This document shows positions 10,430 to 22,554 of a stretch of 64,000 bases of DNA, in pieces. Made by a program: the position numbers and the translations under genes. Below the pieces are notes generated by a model, which saw only the letters and a program-made list of their open reading frames with translations, had not been told where the DNA came from and searched no databases. Source of the stretch: Gnetum montanum (taxonomy: Eukaryota; Streptophyta; Gnetopsida; Gnetales; Gnetaceae); NCBI GenBank assembly GCA_015680685.1, contig MNCI01027447.1, forward strand, positions 322,638 to 386,637. The letters run 5' to 3'. Positions within the stretch are counted from its first letter, which is position 1. Every line of letters starts with the position of its first letter.

Positions 10430-12980
10430 ACTCATCTTGATGAGTATGTATCAAAATTCACCTTCATCCTACACTAGGATGAACAACTGTGGTGGTGCGA
10501 CATGGAAGGCAACATTGTGTTGTCACCCGATCAAGTTGTTCCTGCAATGCTTTATCAAATGCTTACATGATGTGGTCTCTAAGATATCCATGTGGAGTAT
10601 ATTGTGGAAGATACTGATGCCAAGGATTATCATCCCACTAAAGCACAACATATGTGAGATCGATAACTAGAGCAGCGTTACGAATTTTTGAAGGGAAAAG
10701 GACTTAACGATTCTCCATTCTTGTTGTACCAACAAGCTAGTGGGGAACCCTTCTCTGGGGGTTTTCCATTCAATGAAACTCCTATCTTTGACTTTGGTGA
10801 TGGAGGTAAAAATTAGAACTTGCACTCCACAATTCATAATCCTAGTTCTGGTAACAAGGGATCTAATAACAAAGATGGATCCAAAGGGGCAAGTTAAGAT
10901 AGGGATGCAGATAAGAAGCAAGATCGTGATCATGGTCACGATCACTGAAGAGGTGGAAGTAGGCACTGTGATGGTGTTGGTTCTCCTTCCTCTTCCCCTT
11001 CATCATCATATTCTTCTTTTGGATCTAACCATGACCGTAGAAGGTGAGACCATGATGGAGGTAATTGAAATGAACAAAATGATCGACGGGATGAAAATGA
11101 TCCAAGGGACCATTGGGAAGGGTAAGATCAAGGGTGCAAACATTCAAGAGAGGCACATTGCCATGAATGAATGGGTAGTAGAGGGCATCATAGGCACCAT
11201 GATCAAGGCCTCAATGAGCCTTTACTTGCTACCTAAAGTATGCTTAACATCATAGAGGTAATGAGAATTCGAATAAGGCATATGAAGGATAGTTGGATCA
11301 AATGGTTAAACATGAACAACATTCCTCAATCTGAAGGAGGATATAACTCTAACCTGAAAAATTATCTTCAAGATTTTCAAGATGCATGTGCCTTGCAAAA
11401 TATAGAAAATGTGTGGTAGAAACTAAAGTTGTTCCCCATGACACTTATCAAAGAAGCAGAAAATTGGTACCAGTCCTTAGAGTTGGAATTTATCAGACGA
11501 TGGAGTACCATGCTAGAATTGTTCAATGATAAATATAAAATGTACTCCAAAGTGTTCAACTTAAGAAATAAAATTCAAGGATGGAAACAAGAAATGCATG
11601 AACCATTGGATGCTACCATTGGCCGATACTACGTCTTAATGCACAAATGTCTGAGCCATGGTTATTCTCAACTAGATCAACTTTGCCACATAGTAGATGG
11701 GCTTTGATCAGAAATGAGGGGAACCGTTGGTGTTTATGCCCAAGGGAAACTGTCAAAACTAAGTGTCCATCAGATACAAAGATTAATAGAGTACATCACC
11801 AAAGAGGAGGAAAAACTAAGAAAAAGAGAAAGTGTAGAAGATTACAATCTTGATCCTTCCAACTTGCAAGAGGGAGGTTCGATTCTGCAATAGTGAGGAT
11901 GAGTCTGTATTTGATGAGGTGGTGAATAAGAAAACTTTATCACTTCAAAAATTTCAATCTAAACTTACAACCAAGGTTGATTAGTTATGAGATTCAATGG
12001 ATAACAGATTTCAAGTTATTCTCAAAATTGCTAAAGAGTCCAAAAAATAGGGTAGTGACCATGAGCACAAGAGGTGCAAGGAAGTTGAACCTGCATATCA
12101 CAAAAGTAAGGGAAAAATTATTCCAATAGAAGAGTTTGCAGACAATGAATCAAATGATTATCATGGATGTGATGTCTATCAATATGAACATCCTAAAGGA
12201 TGTTGCCCCATTGTGTCACATCTATAGGAGTTTGGGATGGATGGCTTACATCCACAACTTACACAAAGGTAAACATCCTGAAGGTTACCTTTTTCTCAAG
12301 ATAATCTTAGGTAATTTCACTAGCAACAACCGTATTACCTAAGTGGAGCTCCACCGCAACCATACGAGTAGTATCAATAGTGGAAACAACCACAATCATG
12401 GGCACTAGCACCACCAAGGCAACAATACCCTTACTAGTAGCCTGATCCATATGGTTATTACATTTAGCAACCCATGTCTCCATGTGACTCCTCTAGTCAC
12501 ATCTCTAATTTTCAACCTCACTACCACCCTTTAAATTATTATTGAGCTCATCTGCCACATGAAAGAAGGGATACCACCTCTTACCCTTATCCTCCTCCTA
12601 TCCCTGCACATACTCCTCCACTTGCATAGCTATCACCTGCTCCACTTATGCAAGGTGAATTACTAGCTGAACCGCAACAACACAATGCTACGAGGGCTAT
12701 TAATTTGCAACCAAATAATCAATTAGAGGCATCAAGTACCCAATCAAAGAAAAGACCTTTCTTTTGACCCCATAGTCCACCTAAGCCCTCTCATACATCT
12801 ATGGTTGACAACCTTGCTCCTACCTCTCCCTCCTTTGTACCAAATTCCTTCAAGCCTCCTTCAAACCAAACTCTACCTAGGATCCATGTTGTAATGCTGA
12901 CTCATACCATATTTTAATGGATCCATATAGGAAACCTTCCTAGGAAATTAGCCAATCCTATAAGTCCTTAATTTATTTAC
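10430..12980 (+). pseudogene. Gypsy gag (capsid-nucleocapsid) pseudogene
   Basis: The frame can be followed from about 10430. It has an N-terminal block with WWCDMEGN, a low-complexity linker rich in Asp, His, Gly and Ser (10800-11130), and then the capsid-like core near 11430-11705: LKLFPMTLIKEAENWYQSLE, a FNDKY segment, NLRNKIQGWKQEMHEP and LCHIVDGL. This is the retrotransposon-gag fold of plant Gypsy elements, which packages the RNA into cytoplasmic particles. The distal part (12350-12760) is Pro/Gln/Tyr-rich, with no zinc knuckle that I can identify. Many TAG stops and at least two frameshifts make it non-functional. Confidence 0.75.
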
Positions 12981-12984
12981 AAAT

Positions 12985-13550
12985 TACTAGGAATGAACCG
13001 TGCCAGGCTCTTCTCGATTTAGGTTTTATGTTAATTTAATTTCTCATGAGATATACACTACCTGAAACCTACCTCCTCTCAAGAAGAGCAACATAGGATT
13101 AGAATTGGTAGACCAGTCCATCACTATTCCATTAGGACTAGTAGAAGACATTGTGACCACTGTTTGTGGGTGGTATTATCCTACCGGCTTCCTAGTAATG
13201 AAAATGGAGAACTGCAAAGGGGATTTTCCAATCATAATGGAAAGCACCTGGCTAAGCATCATCAATGCAAGAATGGGCATGAAAGATCTTTCCTTAGAGA
13301 TATCTAAAAAAAATCCCTTTGGAAAGATTGAGAAGAAGAGAGTATTATGCATCACATACAACAATACAGGTTGTAATTGTGTGTAGAAACTTTGCACTAT
13401 AAAGTAAGAATTTATCTTTACATGCAAGAAATGTGCACCAGAAGAAAAAATCCAAATGTTTCTATATGCAGCAGCCACAAAATAGGAGGGCACCCAGTGG
13501 CTAACCGTTGATTCTGAAAGCAGCATACTTTGCATGGAACAACTGAGATC
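12985..13550 (+). pseudogene. Retroviral-type aspartic protease remnant
   Basis: At 12993-13030 the frame reads EPCQALLDLGF, matching the D-[ST/L]-G-A active-site loop of Gypsy proteases with the residue after Gly changed to Phe. Further on, IPLGLVEDIV and PTGFLVMKME follow the usual beta-strand pattern, ending in a WLSIINARM block where the family has GRPFL. The enzyme cuts Gag-Pol in the particle. The altered loop and stops at TAA/TAG mean it is inactive. Its position between gag and RT supports the call. Confidence 0.6.
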
Positions 13551-13849
13551 CTGACATGTGCATATGTCACAAGCATGGATGAACTAGAGCAAGTTCATTA
13601 TCAACTCTTTGATGACACAAATGATGATAATCACTGGGAAGAGTTGGAAATTCTTGAAAAATTCAAGCAAGAGCCACTCGAACTGAAAATGCTACTATCT
13701 GAAATGGAATATGTGTTTTTTAAAAATGGAAATCTAGTTATAATCAATGCAAAACTTGCTCTAGAATAGAAAAAATGTTGTTGAAGGTAGTTGAAAGATG
13801 GTCAACAGCTTTTGCTTGGCCATATCTTGAACTCATAAGGATTGATCCT

Positions 13850-15170
13850 AGGATATACCAACATCACATCTACACCAACCTAGCCATGAAGCCAAAATGA
13901 CAGCCATAGAGGTGATTGAGTCCCATACTAAAGCAAATCGTCAAGGAGGAAATCAAGCAACTCCTCAAGGCAAGGTTCATTTATCCCATTGTAGATAATG
14001 AGTGGGCTAGCCCACTTGTAACTGTACCAAAGAAAGGTATCAAGTGGTGAGTCTGCATCAATTTTAGGTTGTTGAATATGGCAACATTCAAGGATCATTT
14101 TAAGTTGCCATTTGTTGACTAGGTGCTCAACACCATATCTGGGCATTGCTACTACAGCTTTCTAGATGGTTATAGCGGCTATAACCAAATTCAAATTGCA
14201 TTGAAAGACCAGGAAAAGATAATATTCATGAGTCCTTAGGGGAATTTTACATATCACAAGATGCTGTTTGATCTATGCAATGCTCTTACCACATTCCAAT
14301 GCCTGGTTGTAAGCATTTTTCAATAGTAGATCGATAGTGGTATGGAAGTCTTCATGGATGACTTCTCCACCTATGGAGCTACCTTTAAGTAAGCCCTGGA
14401 CTGCCTTGAGAAAGTGCTGAAATGATGTGTCAAAACTAACTTGTAGCTCCATTGGTAGAAAAGTTGCTTAATGGTTCAGAAGGGCATTATACTGGGGCAT
14501 AGGATATCACAAGTAGGAATTGAGGTAGACCCAAAGAAAATAAGGGTCATCCAAGGAATAACCTACCAATTGGAAACTGTTAAAGATGTTCGATCATTCA
14601 TTGGATATATTGGCTACTACCGAAAATTCATAGAAAATTTCTTTAAGATCGCAAAACTATTGGTTGAGCTAACAAAGAAAGATGCTCCCTTTGTTTGGAT
14701 CGTAGACTGTGAGAAAGTATTCTAGCAACTGAAAAAGAAGCTTGTAGAAACTCCAACCCTACAAGTACCTGACTAGTCTAGGCCATTTCATATCATGATG
14801 GATGCATCAAATTATGCCTTGGGACTTGTGCTGATGCAGTTACATGATAAGAAACATCCATACTACATCCATTGCACTAGCCGAAGCATTGTAGATGCAC
14901 AACTAAACTACACCACTACAAAGAAAGAATTAATGGTGATGGTGTTTGCTCTAGAAAATTTTAGGCATTATGTATTTGGATACAAGGTGTTTGTGCACAT
15001 AGATCATAGTGCCATCTACTTCCTAATGAACAATCCAACGGTAAGCCCCCGTGTCATACGGTGGTGGGTCATCTTGTAGGAATTCAATCTTATGATGGTA
15101 GATCGAAAGGGCACTAAGAATGTGGTCGCTAATCACTTGTCTCAGTTGCGATGGGACAACAAATAGGAAG
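13850..15170 (+). pseudogene. Gypsy reverse transcriptase and RNase H pseudogene
   Basis: Visible RT blocks in order: RLLNMATFKDHFKLPFVD (about 14065-14120), SFLDGYSGYNQIQIA, LFDLCNALTTFQ (normally PFGLCNAPATFQ), and the active site VFMDDF with FMDD at 14351-14362. The connection domain includes GHRISQVGIEVDP and FIGYIGYYRKFI. RNase H starts FHIMMDASNYALG (about 14788), continues TTTKKELMVMVFALENFRHY, and holds the final HIDHSAIYFL. Stops sit at 14237 (TAG for W), 14723 and 15077 (TAG for Q), among others. Without stops and frameshifts this would copy element RNA into cDNA and remove the RNA strand. Confidence 0.85.
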
Positions 15171-15339
15171 AAAGCCACTTTTTGACACATTTCCTGATGA
15201 GCTCCTCTTTTTTGGGCCTATAACTAAACAAATGCCCAATGAGCCAAAATGGTATGATGGCATTCTCAGCCATCTTCTCACTCAGGAGATGCCACAAGTG
15301 TTGGACCACCAAAAAAAATAATTTCTTCACCAGATAAAG

Positions 15340-16500
15340 CACTTTACAGAGATGAAAAAATACCTCTATAAGGTGTGTGCCGATGACTTGTTTTATTGGT
15401 GTGTCCCTGATGCTAATCAATTGTGCATTCTCCAAGATGGTTATGAAGGTCCTTGTGGTAGACACTATGCTGGGAGATGCACAACCATTAGAATCTTGAT
15501 GGCAGGGTACTACTGGCTTACACTCTTTAGGAATGCTCATCATTATGTCTACTCTTGTGAATAATGTCAATAAGATGGTGGAATGACTACTTGAATGGAG
15601 GGACCTCAACAATGGATTTAACCACAAGAACCCTTTGACATCTGGGGCATTGACTTCATGGGTCCCATCACATCCATGTCAAATGGAAAGGCATACATTG
15701 TAGTCGCTGGTGACTATTGTACAAAATGGGAAAAAGCAACAGCCATCATCAACTGTACATCTTCTACTACTACTCAATTTTTACAACAAAATGTTGTAAG
15801 TAGGTTTGGTGTGCCACATGCATTAATTTTTGACAATGGAACTCACTTTATAGGCATTACTTTTCAAAAGCTCATGCAACACTTTGGGGTTGAACATAAA
15901 CTCATAACACCTTACCATCCCCAAGCTAATGGTCAAGCTGAGGTTACCAATAGGGAAATCAAAAGGATTATAATAAGAATTGTTAGCAAATATAGGAAAT
16001 AATGGAGCACAAAACTCAACAATGCCCTTTGGGCCTACCACTCAACATGGAAACTTCCTATAGGCTACTCTCCCTATGAGCTTGTGTACAAAAAGTACCA
16101 ACACTTCCAATCCAATCTGAGCTTTGTACACTTTCAACTGCTTGTGACCTTTACCTTGACTTAAGTCTAGCCCAAAAAGAAATACTAATGAATCTCAACT
16201 TGCTAGATGAAAATTGATTAGTAGCCTTATCATCTAATGAGTTGCAGAAGGCCTATAACAAAAAGCGTGATGACCTAAAAATTAGAAAAGTCAAATGTTA
16301 ACTAGGACATAAGGTTCTCTACTAGAACCCCACACACATACCTCAACGAACTAAGTTCCAAATGTTGTGAAAAGGACCTTACATCATTTATGAGACTTTT
16401 TCTTTTAGGGCCATGATGATCTATAAACTTGAGAGCCCAAAAAAAAATAGCTAGTCAACATTTAACAAATCAAACCTTTTCAAAAGCATACATCAGCTAA
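15340..16500 (+). pseudogene. Gypsy integrase pseudogene
   Basis: Zinc-finger remnants (HHYVYSCE-CQ) precede the catalytic core: GIDFMGPI (first Asp, about 15650), FDNGTHF (second Asp, about 15833) and NGQAEVTNREI (Glu). The second Asp and the Glu are separated by 35 residues, as required by the D,D(35)E signature. The C-terminal part includes NALWAYHSTWK-P-GYSPYELVY. No chromodomain is visible. The frame breaks near 15550, 16002 and again after 16100. It would insert the cDNA into the genome; this copy cannot. Confidence 0.85.
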
Positions 16501-18542
16501 CACAATAAGAACCTCATCAAATGGACAACCATGCTCCATATTTTGGATCTCCTACTTTTAACTTAGTCATGGGGGAGATGGCCACTCATGCTAACCATAC
16601 AAAGTGGCTCCTCAATATTTCAAACTTTTTTTTTTACAATTTTTTATTTTACACATTCTTTATTTTACATCTTTTTGTTTTCATGTTATTGATCTTTTCT
16701 AATTTTTGTTTTACATCATTTTTAGTACATTTACTATTTCTTGAATATTTTACACTTTCTTTTATATTTTCTTTTATTTTATTTGGTGTGATTTTCTAAA
16801 TTTTTGTTAATAAGTGCTAGGTACATTGGTAATGCATTACTTAATGGTGGTATGTACTATTTTTGTTATTTGATTGTTAGTGTTTGGTTTCTAGCTTTGA
16901 ATTTTGTTATGGATAATTAGAACATGGTTTCTTTTTCATGCAATAGGCAATGAGTCCACAACATCCACCCATACACAAAATCTATGGTTTTCCTTGTTTT
17001 GGAAACATGTAGTTCCTTTTTCATTAATAAAATTTTAATAAATTTGTGACTTTGGTAGTTTTTGGAATTGGGAAGGATTCAAAGGTTTGAACAAGGTGTG
17101 GCTTCAAGGGGATTCAGTATTCTTTGTACCTTTCTATTTGCTTTGGTGCATGTGTGTTTTCATAGATTTCTTACTATTTCGTGTCGACCAATAAAGGAAG
17201 TTGAATAAGTCCTTGCATGGTGTCATTCTCATCAGAAAAAAATGATGAGGATTCAAAGTACACCCCTTGGACAAAATAAATGCATGTGTCTTTGCATTGT
17301 GTGGTTTGCATTTCAAAAAAAATAATGGGAATTCAAAGCACACCCCTTAGACAGAATAAATGGGATATAAGCATTGGCTATAGAACTAGTCTCCTCTAAC
17401 TAAGGCCCTTCCTCACTTCCTACTCCTTCTCTAATAAGGAATGGTGGTTGTTCTGTGGGAGCACTCTTGTGTCTCAGGGGATGGATTGGTCTTAGAATGT
17501 TGATGCAAGGTCACTAAACATGGTTGGTTTTGGTCTGGACTAAGGATAAATCCTATCAAGTCATTTAACTACAAATCCACAAGTGACTTCATGTGACTAT
17601 AATTAGGAACTCCATTTCACTCTTTCTCATCTGTCTATGCTTTCCATGTTTCACCTCACTGTTGGTTTCATGTTCTGGTTCAATGTCCTGGTTTGATGTG
17701 TTAGAATTCTTAGTTAGTTTCTTTCAGGTTTTTTTTACTTAACCTTTTGTAACCATTAATCATCCACGAAGCCCATAGACTCTTTGGTTTGAAGTTATGA
17801 AAGGGCATAAAAGGCTTGTGCCTGCTTTAGGGAGGACCCACTTGCATATATTTTGGTTGGGTTAGTTAAGTTCTTTAGCCTTAGACACTCTTACAATAAA
17901 ATTATCTGTTGTTTACCCCATCAGTGACATCTAATTGTACACATATTCACAAAAGTTTTCAGTGAATTCTTCTTTTCATTATTGTGCATTATTATACCCT
18001 CTTCAAATATTTCCTTGTATTGAACTTTTTCAAATTTAATGGACTACTTAATTTAATTGGCCCTATCTGTCAGCCTTCCTGCTAACGCTACTCAAGGAAC
18101 CAATCAACTACAATCACAACCTAGTCGATTATAACCACCGATGAGGCAAGGCATTTAACAATTATGTGCTACACATTACATACTAATTCATGATTCTATT
18201 GTGATTGCAGTGGGAAGCATGGATTGGAAGCGGGACTATCTTCACCAAGGATGATGCACCAATACCACACAGTGAGGACCATTCATGTTCGTAGAAATTA
18301 TTCTCTCCCTCATTCTTCTACTGCCAAGGGGTGTTGGATGTCAATGTCATCAAAGTTGTTGACTTCTATTATCATGAACACCCCATTTTGTAAAAATTTT
18401 AATTCTGTATACTTGGGCACTCATAGTCTCTTCCTTTTATTTGAGTCAATTTGTAATGTTAGTCAATAATCCCATACCTACCTAATATGTGTTGTAAAGA
18501 ACTTGCTCCTCCTCTTCTTCACTTGAGGATGAGTTTTCATTC
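16501..18542 (+). other. 3' internal non-coding region of the Athila-like element
   Basis: No gene. Bases 17430-17890 match the minus strand of 63560-64000, for example TAAGGAATGGTGGTTG, CACTCTTGTGTCT and GGTTTTGGTCTGGACTAAGG. Bases 18395-18540 match the minus strand of 59765-59960, for example TTCTGTATACTTGGGCACT and ACTTGAGGATGAGTTTTCA. In the second element about 3.6 kb, including a long ORF, lies between these two blocks, so this copy appears internally deleted. A TTGTGATTGCAG at 18199-18210 is like a splice acceptor and sits where the other element has TTGTAATTACAG before its extra ORF. Confidence 0.65.
17237..17361 (+). repeat. Short tandem duplication (about 81-bp period)
   Basis: AATGATGAGGATTCAAAGTA with CACCCCTTGGACAAAATAAATG at 17240-17281 returns as AATAATGGGAATTCAAAGCA with CACCCCTTAGACAGAATAAATG at 17320-17361. 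Minor internal repeat of the element. Confidence 0.75.
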
Positions 18543-18555
18543 AATTGTGGGTGTA
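18543..18555 (+). promoter_or_regulatory. Polypurine tract (degenerate) before the 3' LTR
   Basis: AATTGTGGGTGTA directly precedes the 3' LTR start TGATGA. The equivalent place in the 58-64 kb element reads CAATTGTGGGGGTA, a better G-rich primer, which supports the position as the plus-strand cDNA priming site. Confidence 0.7.
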
Positions 18556-19429
18556 TGATGAACATGATTTTATCATCCTCCACGATGTCGCATTCACGAG
18601 ATTAGGGTTTAGCTATGACATTGCGTACACGATGTTAGGGTCCAATTGCAATGCCATGTACATGACATCAGGGTGTGTACTTCAAGTCTATAAATACCAT
18701 GCTTGGGCTCTAGTTTTTGAGAAGTTTGAAGTTAGTTTTCAGTCAAAGTAGCAAAGCTCTTGCCATTTATTTTCCTCATGGTTAGAATATTTTCTAAGTG
18801 CCCATAGAAGGAGTCTAAGTGTGTATAGTTTTTTTGTTCAAGCATTGATGTACTTGAGCACAACAATGTTGTAGGAATAAAATGAACTCTTTTGAAAATC
18901 CTTGCAGCACTGAGAATATATTAATATTTTCTTTAATGAATTTTAATTTCTTGCTCTTTACTTTAAAGCATTGGAATTAAGCAATTTATTTCCAGTTGTT
19001 AATGAACACAAGCATGACTACTTCGAGCATTCATATAGTACTTGGTAACCTAGCAACGCTTAATGTTTGGTAGCCCAACAGTGCTATATGTGTTTAGGAG
19101 GTGTTCAAGAAAGTGGGATGATTACTTGTGTTAGGCTAGATAGGCAATAACGAATTAGATTTTAAATTACTCTACTCTTCATTCTTGTTGTATGCGATCA
19201 AATCTATAAAATATAAAATAAGAAAAATCATATACCTCAATTATACTTAAACCATACCCTTGAGCCTCACAAGTGTAGTTGGGAAGACAACGAAGGTTCG
19301 CAATGCCCATTTCACTTCCTAGAAGAGCTAGTGTACTAGATAACTATAGGTCCATGGAATTCGACCATATCACATGTAATGCCTTAGTGATTCGTATGGC
19401 TGGGTGTAGGGATACCTAGCCACTCATCA
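18556..19429 (+). repeat. 3' LTR of the Athila-like element
   Basis: 874 bp, TGATGAACATG to CACTCATCA. TATA box TATAAATA at 18689-18696. The segment between about 18580 and 18680 carries short repeats (CACGATGTCGCATTCACGAG, GACATTGCGTACACGATG) missing from the 5' LTR. The LTRs are otherwise colinear with many point differences, so the insertion is old. Confidence 0.88.
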
Positions 19430-19443
19430 CCTTCACTTATGAT

Positions 19444-19665
19444 TTGAAGCCAATTTTAGGAGATTTTAGCTATGAGAGGATTTGAAACCAATTCTTAGAA
19501 GATCTTAGCCATGTAAAGGTTTCTGTCAAGAATGCTTTTAGTTAGGTAGGAAATTTTAAAGCCAATTCCAGGAGATTTTAGCTATGTGAGGGTTTGGAAT
19601 CAATTCTTAGAAGATCTCAGCCATCTAAGAGTTATTGTTAACAATGCTTTTAGTTAAATAGAAAA
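19444..19665 (+). repeat. Tandem duplication with internal half-units
   Basis: GAAGCCAATTTTAGGAGATTTTAGC is followed by GAAACCAATTCTTAGAAGATCTTAGCC, and the pair recurs as AAAGCCAATTCCAGGAGATTTTAGC and GGAATCAATTCTTAGAAGATCTCAGCC. That is two copies of about 112 bp, each made of two related units of about 40 bp plus a spacer. No coding sense is apparent. Confidence 0.85.
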
Positions 19666-21083
19666 ATTTATTACAATGTTCATCTTTTGGATTTTTGGAT
19701 AATTTGGTTAGTGCAAATTTTATTTCCATGACAATCTTTTGGAAAAATGATTAGGGCTTATCCTCTTGTAAGATTTGATTTTTATATGCATGAATCTAAA
19801 ATTTGAGATTAGACTATCAATTTTACCATGTTATCAACTTTACATCTTAAATTTGATTCTATTTGGATTTGATTTTGACTCCATTTAACTTTGCCAAAGT
19901 TCTAGGATGTAAAACTAAGTTTTTTATAATTTTTCATATTGTTGAGACCTAAAATGATGTTAGGCATCAACAATTTAGAAGACAAAGTTGCTCAGGACAT
20001 TAATACTTATCAAAATATACCTTTTCTAGCATGAAAAGCTTTGTTGTAACTTGGTCATTACCTAGTAACAACGTACCAATGACCATCATAACCCAATTGT
20101 AATCTTTATATGAAGGTCACGTTGCACTTCTAGGATCATTTTCGAGATGTTTTTATAAAAATGATTCTTCTCCAGTAGCATTTATATTTAAGGAAAGTTG
20201 TATGGATAGTTTGGGTATTTAGAAATATTGTTTGATGATTCAAATACTAGAAAGAAATTTGAAAACAAAATTTTAACATTTTTATTCAATAAAAATTGTA
20301 CTATGAAGCTTAGTTTAATTACTAAAATAGAAGGCTTAGTCCTCAAAAAATTTTAAGACATTTAATTATGACGTTTGGAATTCAATATCATTAGTTAGTT
20401 TAGATTCTTATTTTAGCAAGTACACAATTCATTGGTAATAACATATGAGATTTGGGGATGATAAAACATTGGATTTTGATTTTGATTGGTTACATTTTGC
20501 CACCATCCAAGCTTGGATTTAATTTATTGTTTGCTAATGTTTTATTTATTGTTTATACATCAAGAATCTCACCATGAGTTTTGGATTTGGTTGGTGGAGC
20601 TAGAAAATAGAAAGTTGATTAATTGGTTTTAAAGAAATCTTGAGGCATCACTATCCTCTTTTTTTTCTCTATATTAGTGAAGTCCATGTCATGTTGGCAT
20701 TTAAACAATGCCTCATGAAATGGGAAGATAATAAAATACTTTAGACTTTTCACCCTAGTTGAACGATAGAAATTAAGGCAATATTTGACTGATCTTGGTA
20801 CTAGTAATAAGAAACTATAAATAAGTCCAACTGATAAATTTTTAGATATGTATAAAATATTTTTGTATACAAAAGGTACACATCTCAAGTTTGACATATT
20901 GAAATTTAGAGTGAATGATGGCTTTCACAAATTGGGATTTGGGTTGTGGTGGAATTTGATTTGTATAATTGAACACTAGATGTTATTTTTTGTTTATTTG
21001 TATTATTATTTGATTCTTGAGTGATTTGAATATTTGGATGATAATGATTTGAATGCATCAACCCCTATGCATGACTATCTAGC
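19666..21083. other. Unassigned AT-rich sequence
   Basis: No recognised frame, LTR or RNA gene between the tandem duplication and the outer element of the nest. Confidence 0.45.
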
Positions 21084-21088
21084 TACAT

Positions 21089-21564
21089 TGTCATATCCCC
21101 ATTCTGAAATGGTATCCTTCTATAACAAAGATGATGTTGTTGTGTACAAGTGATGTAATTATTATAATAAGACCCTTAAGGAAAGGACATATTATAATAA
21201 TAGGCATATTCCTCAATGTAACCTTTGGGACTTTGACTTGAGGTATATATACTCAGGAATTGAAGGTTGTATTAGCATGGAGTTGCAAAGTCAGTAAAGG
21301 TAAGTAATGGATGTCGAGTAAAGCGGGATAGGAAGAGGACCAATCATCCCTTCTTGGTCAAGTCTAGGCCTAACCATGATCATAGTGCTAAATTACCTCT
21401 AAGGGATAGATTATGAAGGAAGAAAACCCTAGAGAACCCTTAGAGCATGACCTAGATACGCATATTATTTCCTTATTTTCCTTATTAATAAAATTTCTTC
21501 TACATTTTCCCTACTATATTCCTTATGCATAATTTCAAATGTAATGTATATTTGAAATTTATCA
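21089..21564 (+). repeat. 5' LTR of the outer element
   Basis: 476 bp, TGTCATATCC to TTTATCA. Shared landmarks with 51313-51801: TATAACAAAGATGATG, ATGTAATTATT, TAGCATGGAGTTGCAAA, GATAGGAAGAG, TTACCTCTAAGG, GCATGACCTAGATAC and TTAATAAAAT (a poly(A)-signal-like word). Confidence 0.75.
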
Positions 21565-22131
21565 TGGCATCCAAGAATGAAATATTAACATTATAGAAAG
21601 CTATGATCCATGAAAATTCAAGATGAAGGACTGACCCTGCTCCAACAATGAACTATGAGTCACAATCTAGGATTAAGCATAAACCATCATTAAATGTACA
21701 TCATGTCCAAGACAAGGGGTATTATATATCTAGATAATGCTTATCCCATTTTCAATAGTATTAGACTTTTTCTTAGCCATCTAAGGCTCTAAAACATTAG
21801 GATTCTAATTTAGGAAAGCAACTTAGATAATATTTAGTATTTCATCATAAGGTTAGTAACTCTTTACCTAAAGAATCCTAGGACCTTACTTTGTTACTAG
21901 GTCCTACATTTCCTAAATACTGAATTTATTATTATAGCAACAAAGTAGCACCTAAATCCCAAACAATAATAAACTTGATACCCCATATTCTTTTCTACAT
22001 TTCAATTACTAACAAGTCATTATAAGGTTTCACTATATTAATATAAGGAAATCATGCTACTCATATATCCTCTCTACTTAATTAGTAAGGATCCTTAGCA
22101 AGCAGTTCATAAGGAAACCAACATTCATTAC
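21565..22131 (+). other. Internal sequence of the outer element, left remnant
   Basis: Begins with the putative primer-binding site TGGCATCCAAGA. No frame is recognisable before the next insertion starts at 22132. Confidence 0.45.
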
Positions 22132-22554
22132 TAATGAGTAGTACCCCATATGCCCAACCATAAGGATCACAGACATTCATGCATGATCCGATCGAATTCC
22201 ATGGATGGGACTAGTTTTGGCATCTAGATCATTATTCTTTGATTGTAGTTCACTATCTTTTGACTTGGACTATTGATAATGTTATCACGTATGGTTTAGT
22301 CTATAGTGAGGCATATGATTCTTGATATTGTTTTGGCCTTATGCTACTCCTAATGATAATAAAGAAATCAATTATTTAAACTAATTAACAAGAGAAATAA
22401 ATTCTAAACTAGCCTATGAGCAATGAGTGTTCATTCCTAGATTGTTGTACATGTCCTAAATCCATGTATCCACTACTGGGATTACCAAGCATTATGCTAC
22501 TAGGCAAACCAAGCAATAATGATACTGGGATTACCAATAGAAGTTATGAATTTT
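22132..22554 (-). repeat. Athila-family LTR, left half (split by Copia insertion)
   Basis: Minus-strand match to the family LTR: end TAATGAGTAGTACCCCATATG (reverse of the TCATTA end), CCATAAGGATCAC, CATGCATGATCCGATCGAATT and ACTGGGATTACCAAGCA. The rest of this LTR resumes at 47682, where GTTCGAAACTGGTCATGCTC matches GCTCGAACTGGTCATACTT of the LTR at 58346. This shows that everything between is an insertion. Confidence 0.75.

Larger units (their letters stand above)
9417..19429 (+). mobile_element. Athila-like Ty3/Gypsy LTR retrotransposon, complete but dead (10.0 kb)
   Basis: Two LTRs (9417-10183 and 18556-19429) in direct orientation flank gag, protease, RT, RNase H and integrase in Gypsy order. 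The element begins TGATGA and ends TCATCA, a perfect 6-bp terminal inverted repeat. The RT active site is FMDD and the RNase H to integrase order is that of plant non-chromovirus Gypsy elements. The flanks (GCTTT before, CCTTC after) are at best a decayed 5-bp duplication. Every domain carries several stops. About 2 kb of non-coding DNA lies between integrase and the 3' LTR; comparison with the 58-64 kb element shows an ORF has been lost there. Confidence 0.88.

Noticed and set aside
10667-11255. 171-codon plus frame and 99-codon minus frame as genes
   Set aside because: They are out-of-frame readings of the gag linker; the true frame shows the Asp/Gly/Ser-rich gag sequence.
15142-15627. 161-codon minus frame
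   Set aside because: Antisense shadow of the RNase H-integrase junction; no splice pattern or domain.
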